Assembly (NCBI GenBank): GCA_037042185.1
Contig: JAXQJY010000029.1
Location: forward strand, 496,001-560,000
Source: Sordariomycetes sp. S80-01Y
Taxonomy: Eukaryota; Ascomycota; Sordariomycetes
Direction: 5' to 3'
DNA: 64,000 nt
Under the pieces are notes generated by a model, which saw only the letters and a program-made list of their open reading frames with translations, did no database searches and was not told the DNA's origin. Below, in pieces: positions 10,569 to 21,495 of this stretch. A program made the position numbers and the translations under genes. The first letter of the stretch is position 1. The number at the start of each line of letters is the position of its first letter.

Positions 10569-12035
10569 ATGGTGCTTACCGCTCTGTCCAACCCTCCCAC
10601 CTTCATGTCTCCGACCGTCATTGCCTCTGGAGCTCTCGTGATCGTCGTAGTTCTGATGACCAGTCTTTCGCGCGGCAGCAGCGTCTCAAGCAAGTTGCTG
10701 GCCGCCATTCATCGCCTCACGACAAATTCGCGACCCGCCGCGATGGCTGCCACCACGAAATACTCCTCCGCCGTATCCGGCCTCCTCCCCGCGACGAACG
10801 TCCCCGAGGTTGCGAGCGAGAACGCGCACCACGTAACCAAGAATGGCCGCGTCGTGGGATACAAGAACCCGCACAACTCCTACGAGGCTCCCCACGTGTG
10901 GGAGCACGTCATGAAGTCCGTCTTGCCCCCGGCGTCGCCCCTACCGGCCACGAGCTGACAGAACCCCAGACCCATGCTCAAGCGTGAGATGAAGTTCCCA
11001 GACACCAAGAATGTCGATATCGAGATCGTAAAGCCCCGCTTCAACTCCGATCGCTTTGCGCTGTCCTCACGCGACGCTATCAACGCGACATGGCTCGGCC
11101 ACGCGTGCTACTACGTCGAGTTCCCCTCGGGCCTGCGCGTGCTCTTCGATCCCGTATTTGACACCTCCTGCTCCCCAATATTTGCGAAGCCATTCGGCCC
11201 GAAGCGGTACACGCCCACGCCTTGCGATATCAAGGATCTGCCAGAAGTCGACGCCGTGGTAATCAGCCACAGCCACTACGATCACTTGAGTCTGTGGAGC
11301 CTGTTGGATCTGAGGAATAAGCACCCCAACGCGCAGTACTTTGTGGGCATGGGTCTGGCGAGCTGGTTCAGGAACAGGGGCTTCAAAAAAGTCACCGAGA
11401 TGGACTGGTGGCAGGACGTCGACCTGACCGTCAATGTTCCCAACGACAAGGGCGACATCACCCCCATCACGGCGAGGGTGTCCTGCCTCCCCAGCCAGCA
11501 CAACTCCGCCCGCGGGCTCTTCGACCGCGATCAGACGCTCTGGGCGAGCTGGTCCATCAAGTCCGGCACCAAGAACGTCTTCTTCGGCGGAGACACCGGC
11601 TACCGCGCCATCAACAGTCTCCCCAAGGACACGACCGACGACTGGGCCGTCGAGCACGCCAAGCTCCCGCGCAACCCGCAGTTCAAGGACATCGGTCGCT
11701 TCCGCGGCCCCTTCGACCTGGGCCTCATCCCCATCGGCGCGTACGCTCCCAGGGCAGCCTTCAGCGGCATGCACGCAAACCCTAGAGATGCAGTAGAGAT
11801 CTTTTTGGATACGCGGTGCAAGCGCGCGATGGGAATACACTGGGGAACGTGGGCGCTGACGACCGAGGAGCCGCTGGAGCCGCCAATGCTGCTCAAGAAG
11901 GAGCTGAGGGGGTACGGGATCGAGGAGGAGGGCGTGTTTGGGGTTTGTAGGATTGGAGAGAGCAAGGTCTTTGAGGCGGAGGATGGGGTTGAGTGGAGGG
12001 AACGAGTTGGAGATTGGCCAAGGAGCAGTCTCTAG
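10569..12035 (+). CDS. N-acyl-phosphatidylethanolamine phospholipase D-type metallo-beta-lactamase hydrolase
   Basis: Two exons (10569-10916 and 10970-12035) flank a 53-nt intron with a weak GTCCGT donor, a GCTGAC branch site and a CCCCAG acceptor; the join reads HVMK-PMLKREMKFP. The product (about 470 aa) has an N-terminal hydrophobic segment (VIASGALVIVVVLMTSL) and then a metallo-beta-lactamase fold. Zinc ligands are SHSHYDH (HxHxDH), PSQHN, GGDTGY and GIHWGTW. The order and the spacing WLGHACYYVEF...DPVF match NAPE-PLD, which releases N-acylethanolamines and phosphatidic acid from N-acyl-PE at membranes. Function in fungi is little studied, so the substrate is inferred. It is convergent with the phosphate permease. 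Confidence 0.9.
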
Positions 12036-12554
12036 ATCATGGACGTTGGCGATCAAAATTCCCAGGAACCAAGTCTGGAACGAAGCATTGCTGCGGTCAC
12101 TTAGACAGGCTCCTTTGTATATCAGCCGTCGCATCAAGTTGAGCAAGCGCGCAATTGTAGAGGCCTGCGCAGCGGATGGTAATTCTGGGTCCCGGTGCGT
12201 GGCGTTCTGGAAAAGGATGGCTTTTAGAATAACACAGTGAGTGTACTGTTATTACAACTTCTGTCTCACGAGCAAGCATAGTACCAAGTTGATGTGAATA
12301 TATTAAAGCGGGTGCTTGTACAACCATCTCTTAACTGCATGTAACAAGTTCAAATCCTTCTGCCTATCTCTAACTGCCTCAGCTTTGCCGACCGTGAGCT
12401 GCACGTTGGAACACGCACACAGCACGATGAAAACCCCCACCCTCTTCATGTGCGCGTGCCACCTTGCTTTCAATACGCCTCGTTAGGGTCCAAGATCCTA
12501 CAAGTCGTCCGGACCAGTGGTGAAACCCAAACCTGTATTGTGACCGGCCGTGAC
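12036..12554. other. Convergent 3' intergenic region
   Basis: A 519-bp spacer between the convergent NAPE-PLD and phosphate permease genes. Nothing beyond expected 3' UTRs is seen. Confidence 0.45.
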
Positions 12555-14387
12555 TTAGCTGAAAGAAGGCGCGTTCAAAGCCATCACCGTCAGCAGACCA
12601 GCGATCAGGCCCACTACAGGGAGCGTCAGAACCCAGCCAAAGAAGATGAACGCCATTTGTCTCCAGTTGGTGGCGCCCAGATCCAGATTCATCAGAGACA
12701 CTCCAATCACAGCTCCCGTGAGGACCTGGGTTGTGCTAACCGGCAAACCCAGCCTACTTGCAAGAAGGACCGTAATGGCAGCTCCGAGCTCGATGGCAAA
12801 GCCTCTAGTAGGGCTCATTTGCGTAATTTTGTTGCCCAGAGACCTGACAATATAGTGTCCGTACACCCAGAATCCCACAGTGAGGAGGAAACCCGCTGCG
12901 GCAAGGATCCAAACGGGCGTCGGAGCATCTGAGCCGACCTCTCCTATTTTATAGACCTCATATACGGCCACCCAAGGACCGACGGCGTTCGCCACGTCGT
13001 TGGAACCGTGCGAGATGGACATCATGATGGCGCTCATGAGCTGTGCGTAGGTCCACAGGTGTTCGATGCGGTTATCGTAGCGGCGAGCCTTTCCATGGAC
13101 CTTGGCCATGTGGGCAGAATCATGGCTGACGCAGTCTCGAGTGACGCCCTGCAGCGCGATGTAAAGGAAGAAACCCCAGAGCCTTTTTGGATGGAAGACA
13201 GATAGATGGGCCGTCGGCATGAGAAACCTCTCCTCCGGCTCTACTCGTTGCACATGATGTAGCGAGAAGATGCCCTTGGCATTAGGTGTCTGAAGCTCCA
13301 CATCTTCTAACGGAGCTCGCGTAAGATCATCGCCATCGTGGGACGCCGGTGCTTCCCCCTTGGTGACCGCAAGTGGCTCTGCGGGTGAGGCTAATGATGG
13401 GGACGTGTGCATCTCATGGACTTGCTGACTTCCATCTGCGCAAGCCTGTTCCGGGTCGGACTGTGGCAGCGTGCTATTGGTTTTCTGTAAAGAGCGCTCT
13501 TCGCTTGAGTGTAGGTAATGGTCAACGAGGATGCTGGTCTTCCCAGGGAAGTAAATCGGAGGGTTCTCTTTCCAGAGCAGGGGGCCGAGGGGGATGTGCC
13601 ATGGGCGCATCCGCGGGTCTTTGAGGACGGTGACTCGGTGTAGGTATGGCGCGAAGAAGATGTATGAGAAGGCAAGAGCCCCCAAGAAGGTGCCAAAGAC
13701 GATACCACACGCGACCCCGGCTCCTAAGCTCTCCAGGCCAGGACTTCCAGGAGCTTCGACTGTGATGAACAGAGCAAGGATGGCGGCAGTAAAGGCTAAG
13801 TAGAAAGGGATCGCCCGCTGCGCCTTCTCAAAGGCGTTCGATCGTTCCAGAATGGTGAACTTTAGTGTTGCGAAGAGTATAGCAGAGAAACATGCGGAAA
13901 TGAGTGGCGATATGAGCCAAGAGGCTGCGATCTGCGACATGCTCCCCTCCTTCCACTCCCAGGTAACCGAAGCCGCGGCTCCAATGCCAGCACCAGCGAC
14001 AGCACCAACAGTCGTATGCGTCGTAGATACCGGGAAACCCAGCCTGGTTGCAGTTATGAGCCATATTGCAGCCGCAATTTCGGCGCTGCCCATGGCCACC
14101 ATAAGGGTGGTAGGGTCGGCCCTGAAGTGCTCGATGTCGATGATGCCATTCTTGATGGTGCTTGTGACGCGTGCTCCAAGTACCGTAGCACCGCCGAATT
14201 CGGTAAAGAGTGAGATGCAGCCAGCTTGGGCCATCGTGAGGGTGCGCGCAGCAACCACTGTGGCAAAGGAGTTGGCGACATCGTTGGCACCGTTGCCAAA
14301 AGCACTGAGACACAGCGCAATGCTGATGATGGCAACGATCCAGTCATACTGAGGGAAAGCGACAGCCATTATGCCGAATCTCCGCAC
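12555..14387 (-). CDS. PHO89/PHO-4-type Na+/phosphate symporter
   Basis: A single-exon membrane protein of 610 aa in the PiT family. The duplicated PiT signatures are present: GNGANDVANSFATVV in the first transmembrane region and SHGSNDVANAVGPWV in the second half. Each half is followed by its own PVSTTHT or PVSTTQV motif. A long hydrophilic loop (about residues 290-420) separates the halves, as is usual for fungal high-affinity Na+/Pi permeases at the plasma membrane. The ATG at 14387 (MRRFGIM) is used; an ATG six codons later (14369, MAVAFPQYDW) is equally plausible. A CACGTG lies about 180 bp upstream, the core bound by PHO4/NUC-1-type regulators under phosphate limitation. Confidence 0.92.
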   Translation of the reverse strand: MRRFGIMAVAFPQYDWIVAIISIALCLSAFGNGANDVANSFATVVAARTLTMAQAGCISLFTEFGGATVLGARVTSTIKNGIIDIEHFRADPTTLMVAMGSAEIAAAIWLITATRLGFPVSTTHTTVGAVAGAGIGAAASVTWEWKEGSMSQIAASWLISPLISACFSAILFATLKFTILERSNAFEKAQRAIPFYLAFTAAILALFITVEAPGSPGLESLGAGVACGIVFGTFLGALAFSYIFFAPYLHRVTVLKDPRMRPWHIPLGPLLWKENPPIYFPGKTSILVDHYLHSSEERSLQKTNSTLPQSDPEQACADGSQQVHEMHTSPSLASPAEPLAVTKGEAPASHDGDDLTRAPLEDVELQTPNAKGIFSLHHVQRVEPEERFLMPTAHLSVFHPKRLWGFFLYIALQGVTRDCVSHDSAHMAKVHGKARRYDNRIEHLWTYAQLMSAIMMSISHGSNDVANAVGPWVAVYEVYKIGEVGSDAPTPVWILAAAGFLLTVGFWVYGHYIVRSLGNKITQMSPTRGFAIELGAAITVLLASRLGLPVSTTQVLTGAVIGVSLMNLDLGATNWRQMAFIFFGWVLTLPVVGLIAGLLTVMALNAPSFS

Positions 14388-15690
14388 GTAGAGCGTGAGT
14401 GTAAGAATGCGAGGGCGTATGTTCTTGAAGCCAGGGAACGAGGCCGGTGTAATTAGCTCAACATGCGAGAGAAGGCTTCGTCTAGGCAGGATATCTCTGG
14501 CATCTATATAGCTGTTTCAAAAAGCTCTAGTCAATCTTTGAATACCAATGAAGAGTTTGGATTCCTCCACGTGTCGGCCAGAAGCCAGGCAATGGGGGCA
14601 GCATGGGTGAGAAGATGTGCAGCCCATGCTGGGCCTAACCCACGTCCGTGGGCTGAATTCCGACCAATGAAGAAGGTAAAAAGCTGGAGGCTTCAGAAAG
14701 AACTTTCTCGGCATTCGCCATCGAGGTTCTCTCGCGCCAAATATTGAACGCTACCCCTGTTTTCGACCCTCCTGGCTTCTCCGAACTCAAAGTCCCCTTC
14801 CCCATTTCAAGTCGAAGGCCGGCGGTCACTAGCTAGATAATACAATTGAGGACACCTGAAAGATAGAATTCGAAATAACGAATTTCAAGATTGACTTGGT
14901 GATATCCCTAGTGTCAAGGCGCAAGTGTTGCGGGTCATACCCACGTCCGCCGCCGTTGCTTTTCAAATCTGAGACTCGCAGCACCAACATGCAGACCTTT
15001 CCCAGGACCCTCATCATGACGGCTAAAAATTCTCCAGACCTGCTCCAGACCTGAGAGGGGCTGGTAACTTTTAGGTTTGCGTTCGGATAGTGGCGAGGGC
15101 TTTCCGAGCCCCCTTGCACCCCATCTTCCAGTCTACAGCAAGTGATTACAAGAGCCAAAGCTCAGCTTTGAGCATGGAGACGCGGTCCATAGCGGTACTT
15201 TGACCCCCGTGTGTTTGCCTACCGATATGATTTGTCAAAATTGCCTGGAATGAAGAAATTGGGTGTCCTTAGGGACAACCGCCACCCCATCCTGGAAGTG
15301 TCGCGTGCCCGATCTCCCTTTTCGGACAGTCTCAGGCCTACTATAACGGTGAGGCTCGGTCCAATGAGAACCAGCCAGTGACGCGACCGGACGAATCCCT
15401 TAGGACTGCGACCACACATCACGCCGATGACTACTGCTCTGCTTCGGCCCGTGGCCTCTGTGCCGAGCCATGAAGAGGTGCAGGCCGACTTTGCATTGAT
15501 TCAAGCTGTGTCAGGCGTGGCGAGCCACTCAAAAGGAAGTATACCCTTGTTAGGAGGGAGCAGGTGATGGATATGTATACGAAGGCATGCCCTACGGAAG
15601 CCACGATTAGGTATCTCAATTTTAGGCTTGATTTGGGTTGTGCACTGTTACACTTCTTCTCCAAGGAAACCCAACCAACCAGTCATCAAC
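14388..15690. other. Divergent intergenic region, phosphate permease / arrestin
   Basis: A 1.3-kb region between divergent start codons. The small ORFs inside show no domains. It should contain both promoters. One E-box is listed separately. Confidence 0.4.
14568..14573. promoter_or_regulatory. Candidate PHO4/NUC-1 E-box CACGTG
   Basis: A palindromic CACGTG sits about 180 bp upstream of the phosphate permease start. Neurospora NUC-1 and yeast Pho4 bind this core in phosphate-permease promoters. A single 6-bp match could be chance, so only the position is supportive. Confidence 0.4.
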
Positions 15691-17352
15691 ATGGCTGCTA
15701 CGACGGCGACGACGCCCCGAGAGAACAACTCGCCATCAGCCACCATCGAGCTCCGCGTTCATAGCGTCTCGTCGAAGTTCGCATCCGGAATACTCGTCGT
15801 GCGACCAGGGGACACTGTTTCTGGTCGCGTCACCATCACGTCGGACCTGGACGTGCGTTTCAAAACGATCACCGTGTCCTACATAGGTAAAGCATGAGAG
15901 TTTCCAGCCCCCAGGCTCCCGAGAGCTCACAAATACATAGGCGTAGAGTCCACATTGGCTATTCCTCGGTGGCCTGGGGATTCCTCTTCTTATCAGGTAC
16001 TTGTCAACCTCGGAAGACCCAGTCAACTGATTGCAGCCCGAGCGACAGTCGACGATCGCGTCCAGATCAAGCACTAACAAGCTGCTAGTTTTTACGCCTT
16101 CCATATCGCTGTGATATACAGCAGGATCTCGCAGTGAAAGACGGACACAATCTTCATTCCAATCCTTTTGAATTTACTCTTCCCCCGGGCATCACTTCGG
16201 CGAACGACCGGGCTTCCCCCCCATGCCGACAATTTCCACCTTCTTTCCGAGGCCAAAAGTCAGCACACTGGGATATGCAGGCAACAGAAGTCCGCGTAGC
16301 TTATTTTATCCAAGCTGAAGTATCCTATGAGCTTCTAACGAAGGCCGGCTGGGAGAAGAGGGAACTTAGGCTGGCCCGTCCAGTCGAATGCATCCCGTAT
16401 ATCGATGTTCAACCGCCAATCGAAACCTCATGCTTCACGACAGAGTACGTTCTGCGTACTGAGCATCCAGCCTGGAGCTCCATCTTCGGACGAAAAGTCG
16501 GGACGGTGGTCATAGAGACCCAAGAGCCTCCTCCACTGAAGTACACGTCCGACCACGCATCTACAAGCTCCATGATCTCATTGAAGTTCCAGGTTGCGGG
16601 AAACGACACACATCAGCTCCGGATCAAATCTGTTGAGATCCACCCAGTTCTCTGTATGAAGCAGTTCCGCAGCAGGGACAAGCTTAAGGGCACCCCGCGA
16701 GTTGACCAAGCAACGGGTGATGAAGCACTCAGTTTGTCACAGGACGTCGTAGATCTCGAAAAGCACATCGTTTCCGAGTTTCAATGGATAAAGGAGCGCA
16801 AGAGAGACGGGGATAGTCCGCCAACTTACCAGAGAGCTTCAGTAAGTGACGAAGGACCCAAAGCGGCTTGTAAGGGGACAGCCGATCAAGCCGTGGCATG
16901 CCGATCACAAGCAGAGCGGCCGAGCCCGCCAGGCGTTGAAGACAGCGGCGAAACCTGGACGACAAATATCAAAGTAGCGGTGAGGCCGCCCACCAGGCTG
17001 CTGCCGAACTTCTGCTCCCACTACAATGCCTTGGCCTACAGCTTGATATACCGAGTTGCCATCTTGGGCGTTCACACAAAAAGTATATACCTGGCTGTGC
17101 CACTTCAAGTATCATATCCAAGCCATGAGCTCTTACCAAACGGTTCAGTGGCTGAAGATGAACGGTCACCAGACCCTATCGGGGAATCCTTAACCAGCGA
17201 CGAAGCTTGTTGCGTTTCCGTGGTCTCAAGCTTCGATGTCGACCATGTCAGTCCTACTATCTATCCAAGCCCACCGAATACTATTTTTGGAACGTCTCTA
17301 ACAACGCTTGCCCGCACAGATTCTTCCCAACTATAGCGATCTCCCTCGGTGA
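15691..17352 (+). CDS. Alpha-arrestin (ART-like) trafficking adaptor
   Basis: Alpha-arrestins link plasma-membrane transporters to the Rsp5/HulA ubiquitin ligase for endocytosis. Exons inferred are 15691-15886, 15941-15996, 16089-17246 and 17320-17352, about 480 aa. The arrestin-N fold is visible as ELRVHSVSSKFASG, VVRPGDTVSGRVTI and FEFTLPPGI. The arrestin-C part carries EYVLRTEHPAW and SLKFQVAGNDTHQLRIKSVEI. A PPTY motif (encoded near 16820) is a typical Rsp5 WW-domain ligand. The last intron (17247-17319: GTCAGT, CTCTAAC, CACAG) gives the end DHILPNYSDLPR; unspliced, the frame ends at 17336 with a different tail. Introns 1 and 2 are 54 and 92 nt. Overall family confidence is good; the exact C terminus is uncertain. 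Confidence 0.82.
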
Positions 17353-17648
17353 CTGAGGTCTCGAAGCTCTAAGATGATTGGAGCAGAACTTCAACGAGGA
17401 CATACTATGTCTGGCAGGGAAGGTCTGTGGACAAATCAGTACCAGGGAGTCGGGGACCTTTTCTCCTTAACGGCGGATGTTGCGACTCTGCGAGGGTTTT
17501 AAGTGGTATTGGGCACAGCGTTCGAACTTGCAATCTTCAGTAAGAACTATTGCGGAGAGCAAATGTCGCATCTCTATCATTCACACCAATCCGCCACCGA
17601 AGCTGGAGATGATGAAATCTTGGTGCTACTTTGCTTGTTGGATCGTAT

Positions 17649-18243
17649 TCACCATTTCGCCGAATCAAATTCGGCCATGTGATCTCTGAAGCGTTCACCA
17701 GCCGCCACCCAGCCCTTAATACCCCCTTTCAAAACGAGACTCTTCATGTCACTGTTCTTCTGGTCCTCGAGGTAGTCGCTAAACCATCCGGCGGCACGGT
17801 TTCCGCGTCCCTTTGATGAAGCTAGGAAGGCCAGACGTTAGCAGGCGAGTCAGGCGTAGCAACGAACAAGTATGAATGGACTCACAACAGTACCAAACGA
17901 CTTTGCCGATCCCGGAAGCGGCAAACAAGCTGTAGAGCGAAGGGATTGAAGGGTAGAGGCTCTGGGCCGGAAGGTTGATAGATCCTTGGATCGTTCCGCC
18001 CTAAGCAAGCAGTCAGCGGCACGCAGCAAAGCATCGGCACTTTCTGGGTGGCCACTCCTCGTAGCAGGCCGGAAAGTCATCAGTGCTTACCTCGTGGTCG
18101 TTGCGGCGGAGGTCGACGAGCACAACGCGCTCATCACCGTTGGAAAGGAGATCGAGAAGCTGTGTAGGCGACACACCGTCGGGAGTAGTGTTCCTGGGCG
18201 CTGGATAGGCTGCGTGCCACGGGGTTTCGACCGAGCTGCTCAT
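17649..18243 (-). CDS. Rhodanese/Cdc25-like protein, probable ACR2-type arsenate reductase
   Basis: Three exons (18243-18091, 18000-17886 and 17821-17649; introns of 90 and 64 nt) encode 146 aa. The rhodanese fold is visible as PTQLLDLLSNGDERVVLVDLRRNDHEGGTI..., with the phosphate-loop cysteine in WYCSSSKGRG, a CX5R motif as in Cdc25 and yeast Acr2p. The C-terminal VLKGGIKGW is the usual closing strand and helix. Arsenate reductase is inferred for two reasons: the active-site loop is CX5R, and the gene is divergent from an ACR3 arsenite exporter, mirroring the ACR2-ACR3 pairing of Saccharomyces. A generic rhodanese or phosphatase role cannot be excluded from sequence alone. It is convergent with the arrestin gene 296 bp away. 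Confidence 0.85.
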
Positions 18244-18510
18244 GTTCGATTTTGACGCTGGGAGAGGGAGGCGAGGGAAGGTCGCTGGTGAACGAATGGT
18301 TCTCCTTGTGGTGGGAGATGCTGACTCTAGCACGGTATGGAAATAGCCGGGTGGGAGTCGCATCTTGATGTGAGCTCCTATCTTTGACAACAAAATCGTC
18401 CGCCTACCGCCACTTCGTGCATCACGCACGCGCGCTCCAGGCTGGCTGAACGGGTTCTACCGGCCGGAGCAGAGGCCATAAGGGGCGCCTTTCGAACCAA
18501 GGGTTGCTGC

Positions 18511-18545
18511 ATTATCGTCACTGACAATATCTGATTGGTCAGCAC
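18511..18545. repeat. Promoter direct repeat, copy 1 (contains inverted CCAAT)
   Basis: This 35-bp segment aligns without gaps to 18632-18666 with 29 identities by eye. The most conserved part is ATCTGATTGGTCAG, whose complement holds CCAATCA, a CCAAT-box (HAP/CBC) core. Confidence 0.65.
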
Positions 18546-18631
18546 ACGGAAATACAGCACATAGCCCAATTCGACATAGTTCGGGAACGCAAATGACGAC
18601 CCTTGCCCCATGGTCCAGGCCGCGCCCAGCT

Positions 18632-18666
18632 AGTATCGTTACTGCCAGCATCTGATTGGTCAGTAC
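18632..18666. repeat. Promoter direct repeat, copy 2 (contains inverted CCAAT)
   Basis: Second copy of the 35-bp repeat, offset by 121 bp from copy 1, with the identical ATCTGATTGGTCAG core. Confidence 0.65.
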
Positions 18667-19136
18667 GCTCACAGTCTTCTTTGTCTTCGAGGAATTTCTT
18701 GCCTATGTTTGATTGCATTTCCAATTCCTGATGACAAACGCCCTGGTCTCGTGGTAATGGTAACCCCTTGACGAATACGGGCAGCTCCCGGAGCCTATCG
18801 AAATCCACCGAGCTCGTCCAGTCGTCCTGTCCGTGGGTGCACGTGCGCGCACTGCCGGAAGAGTATACATTACACGGCATGTAGGGGCCGTTCGCTTCGT
18901 AGTTCATCTCGCTATCATCAACCACAACGACAACAACATCCTGGCCCGCATACCACTGCGACCTCATGCAGCCCTGCTGGAGAACAACCACGGTCTGATA
19001 CTTTCCACGCACACGAATCTTTCTGATTTGCAACACTCTGAGCACATTCACGAGTGCTGCTGGACGCCCACCTGGCTGCTTCGAGTCAAAACGATTCTGG
19101 ACAACGGCAGACCTTCGCTGCTTCGGGGAACTCAAC

Positions 19137-20530
19137 ATGGCGGCCACCGGCAGCAACAAGCCTGCCTGCCAGCAGTCGCCCGACGACATTGAACGCGGCT
19201 GCAGCTCGCCGACGACGGCAGACCGCGAGAAGCCCAGCACACATGGAGAGACAGGAGATCAAGGACCTTGCACTCCGCCTGAAAAGGGAACCCAATCGGC
19301 CTTCAAATCTCTGGGCTGGCTTGACAGGCTCCTGGCGCTCTGGATCTTCCTCGCCATGGCCATCGGCATTATTCTGGGCAACTTTGTCGAAGATGTTGGC
19401 CCGGCGTTGAAGAAGGGCAAGTTCGTCGGAGTCTCTATACCCATAGGTACGTTTGCCGCAGCGCCCATCTAGTAGCCGCAGCCCGTCTCTGACATTTCTC
19501 GCCGCGAAGCGATTGGCCTGCTGGTCATGATGTATCCCATCTTGTGCAAGGTTCGCTACGAATCACTGCACGAAATTTTCAAGCATCGTCAGATTTGGAA
19601 GCAAATGGCCTTCAGCATCTTCGTCAACTGGATCGTTGCGCCCTTTTTGATGGTAAGTTCCGCCCCAGCAAGGCCGATCTCGAGGCTGTCATTTGATTTG
19701 TGGCTAATCCAGTTCTCCCAACAGCTCGGTCTTTCCTGGGCGTTCCTCCCAGATGAGCAGGAGCTCCGAGAAGGACTGATCCTCGTCGGTCTCGCCAGGT
19801 GCATTGCTATGGTACGTTCACTCCCGCGCGAGGTTTTATTGCAGTACAGTAGCTGACCCTAAATCCCCAGGTTCTGATCTGGAACGGATTGGCTGGAGGT
19901 GACAGCGAGTACTGTGCCATTCTAGTCGCTGTGAATTCACTCCTGCAAATGGTGCTCTACGCGCCGCTAGCCATCCTTTTCATCGGCGTCATCAGCGGCG
20001 ATTCAGCAGCTCAGTCCATCTCGTATTCCATCGTTGCGACGAGCGTTGCCGTTTTCCTGGGCATCCCTCTTGGTGCCGCCATCATCACCCGCTTCGCTAT
20101 CCGGTACCTCGCCAGCCCCAGGTGGTACGACGAGGTCTTCCTGCGCTACCTGTCACCGTGGTCGCTTATCGGGCTTCTGTACACCATTTTGGTCTTATTC
20201 GCATCGCAAGGTCGCCAGGTCGTGCAGCAGATCGTTTCAGTCGTCCGCGTCGCCGCGCCGCTTCTCGTCTACTTTGTGCTGATCTTCTTCACGACGCTCT
20301 GGATCGCGCGCTACTTCGGCTTCAGCTACTCGCTCTCCGCCACACAGAGCTTCACAGCCGCCAGCAACAACTTCGAGCTTGCCATCGCGGTTGCCGTGGC
20401 AACGTTTGGACCGGATAGCGACCAAGCACTCGCGTCAACCGTCGGTCCTCTAATTGAAGTTCCAGTTCTTATTGCGCTGGTGTACCTGGTGAAATGGGCC
20501 GCCAAGAGATGGCGGTTCGAGAAAGTCTAG
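19137..20530 (+). CDS. acr3: Arsenite efflux transporter ACR3
   Basis: ACR3 exports arsenite across the plasma membrane. Four exons (19137-19446, 19510-19652, 19725-19811 and 19871-20530; introns 63, 72 and 59 nt) encode 399 aa. After a soluble N terminus of about 60 residues come ten or so hydrophobic segments of the BASS/ACR3 fold. Signature blocks are LDRLLALWIFLAMAIG, MMYPILCKVRYE, VGLARCIAMVLIWN (with the family's essential Cys) and AASNNFELAIAVAVA (conserved Glu). The tail EVPVLIALVYLVKW is typical. An upstream acceptor at intron 2 would add FSQQ, but the chosen join LM-LGLSWAFLP matches the family. It is divergent from the ACR2-like gene, giving a compact arsenate-reduction and arsenite-export pair. 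Confidence 0.94.
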
Positions 20531-21132
20531 TCTAGCAGGTGGAAGGACTCTGACCTACCCTTGTCGGCGACGATAGAGAACATGTGTTCTTCCATGCACG
20601 AGGCAAGAGATTAGGTGATGCTCTGAGGAGTAAAATTCTTCATATGTCTACCATAGCGTTTTCTTTTGACATCGTGCTCTCAAAATTGTATCCTCATAGC
20701 AACAGCAGGAGTTGGGGGAGACTTGGTAATATAGGAATTATAGACAATAACAGACATACTCACAGATAGCCTCAAACATCATACCAAAGTTTCATTTTCA
20801 CTTCAGTGTTTTGTCTCGCCTGCCACTACGAACACACCCAACGGACCTAGCGCGCACACAGGCTGCGGATCCACTTGAGGGCACGAACGTTGCCTCAACG
20901 GCATACGTCGATGAGTACAGTACGTCCCTCACGCTGACGTCATCACAAAGTTCAGCCACACTCCTCGCCACCGCCAGCTTTTAAAGCCACCATCTCTGAC
21001 AACTTTCTCAGGGACTAAGTCACCCAAGACACATTGTACATCTCCATTCTGCATCATCAGAGCCCTATCAACGGATTCTTTGCGAGGTTCAAATCTAAGC
21101 CAGACCTCGACTTTGACCCTAACACAGACAAC
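20531..21132. other. Intergenic region between acr3 and a small protein gene
   Basis: About 600 bp, AT-richer toward the middle. No supportable gene; it should contain the acr3 3' UTR and the promoter of the small gene. Confidence 0.4.
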
Positions 21133-21369
21133 ATGGGCCTCCCCACCTTTAGCGACACCCCTGACGGCAAGAGCAACGCCCCGCAGCCCCAGAAGACGGA
21201 TGTCGTGCCCCCTACGACGGCGACGCAAGCCACCGGCCCTGCCACCGGCGCTGGTGTCAACACCGGTGCCGGCGTGACGAGGGAGAAGACGGAGGCGGAG
21301 AGGGAAGCTGACCGTCAGTACGAGGAGCGGATGGAGGAGGAGTATGCGAAGCGCGATGGCGGGTCGTGA
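21133..21369 (+). CDS. Small hydrophilic protein of unknown function
   Basis: A 78-aa single-exon ORF starting MGLPTFSDTPDGK. The middle is Thr/Ala/Gly-rich (TATQATGPATGAGVNTG) and the end is a charged helix (REKTEAEREADRQYEERMEEEY). I do not recognise a domain. The charged C-terminal segment looks like a real protein end rather than random translation, and small proteins of this style are common in filamentous fungi. The frame is open further upstream but without an ATG. It is convergent with the GH47 gene. Existence is moderately supported, function unknown. Confidence 0.45.
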   Translation: MGLPTFSDTPDGKSNAPQPQKTDVVPPTTATQATGPATGAGVNTGAGVTREKTEAEREADRQYEERMEEEYAKRDGGS

Positions 21370-21495
21370 GACTAAGCATTTTGAGAGTAACTGTAACACA
21401 ACGATCTTAATAATATCTTCTCACTCACATCCCTTACGGTTACGACATGTTTTATCAAGTGTTATTAATTCATGCTACCGTCCGTTGTGGCCAAG

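Larger units (their letters stand above)
18244..19136. promoter_or_regulatory. Divergent promoter region of the arsenic gene pair
   Basis: 893 bp separate the starts of the rhodanese/ACR2-like gene and ACR3. The region carries a 35-bp imperfect direct repeat with an inverted CCAAT box in each copy (listed separately). Reading frames that cross it are overlaps without domain content. Confidence 0.55.
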
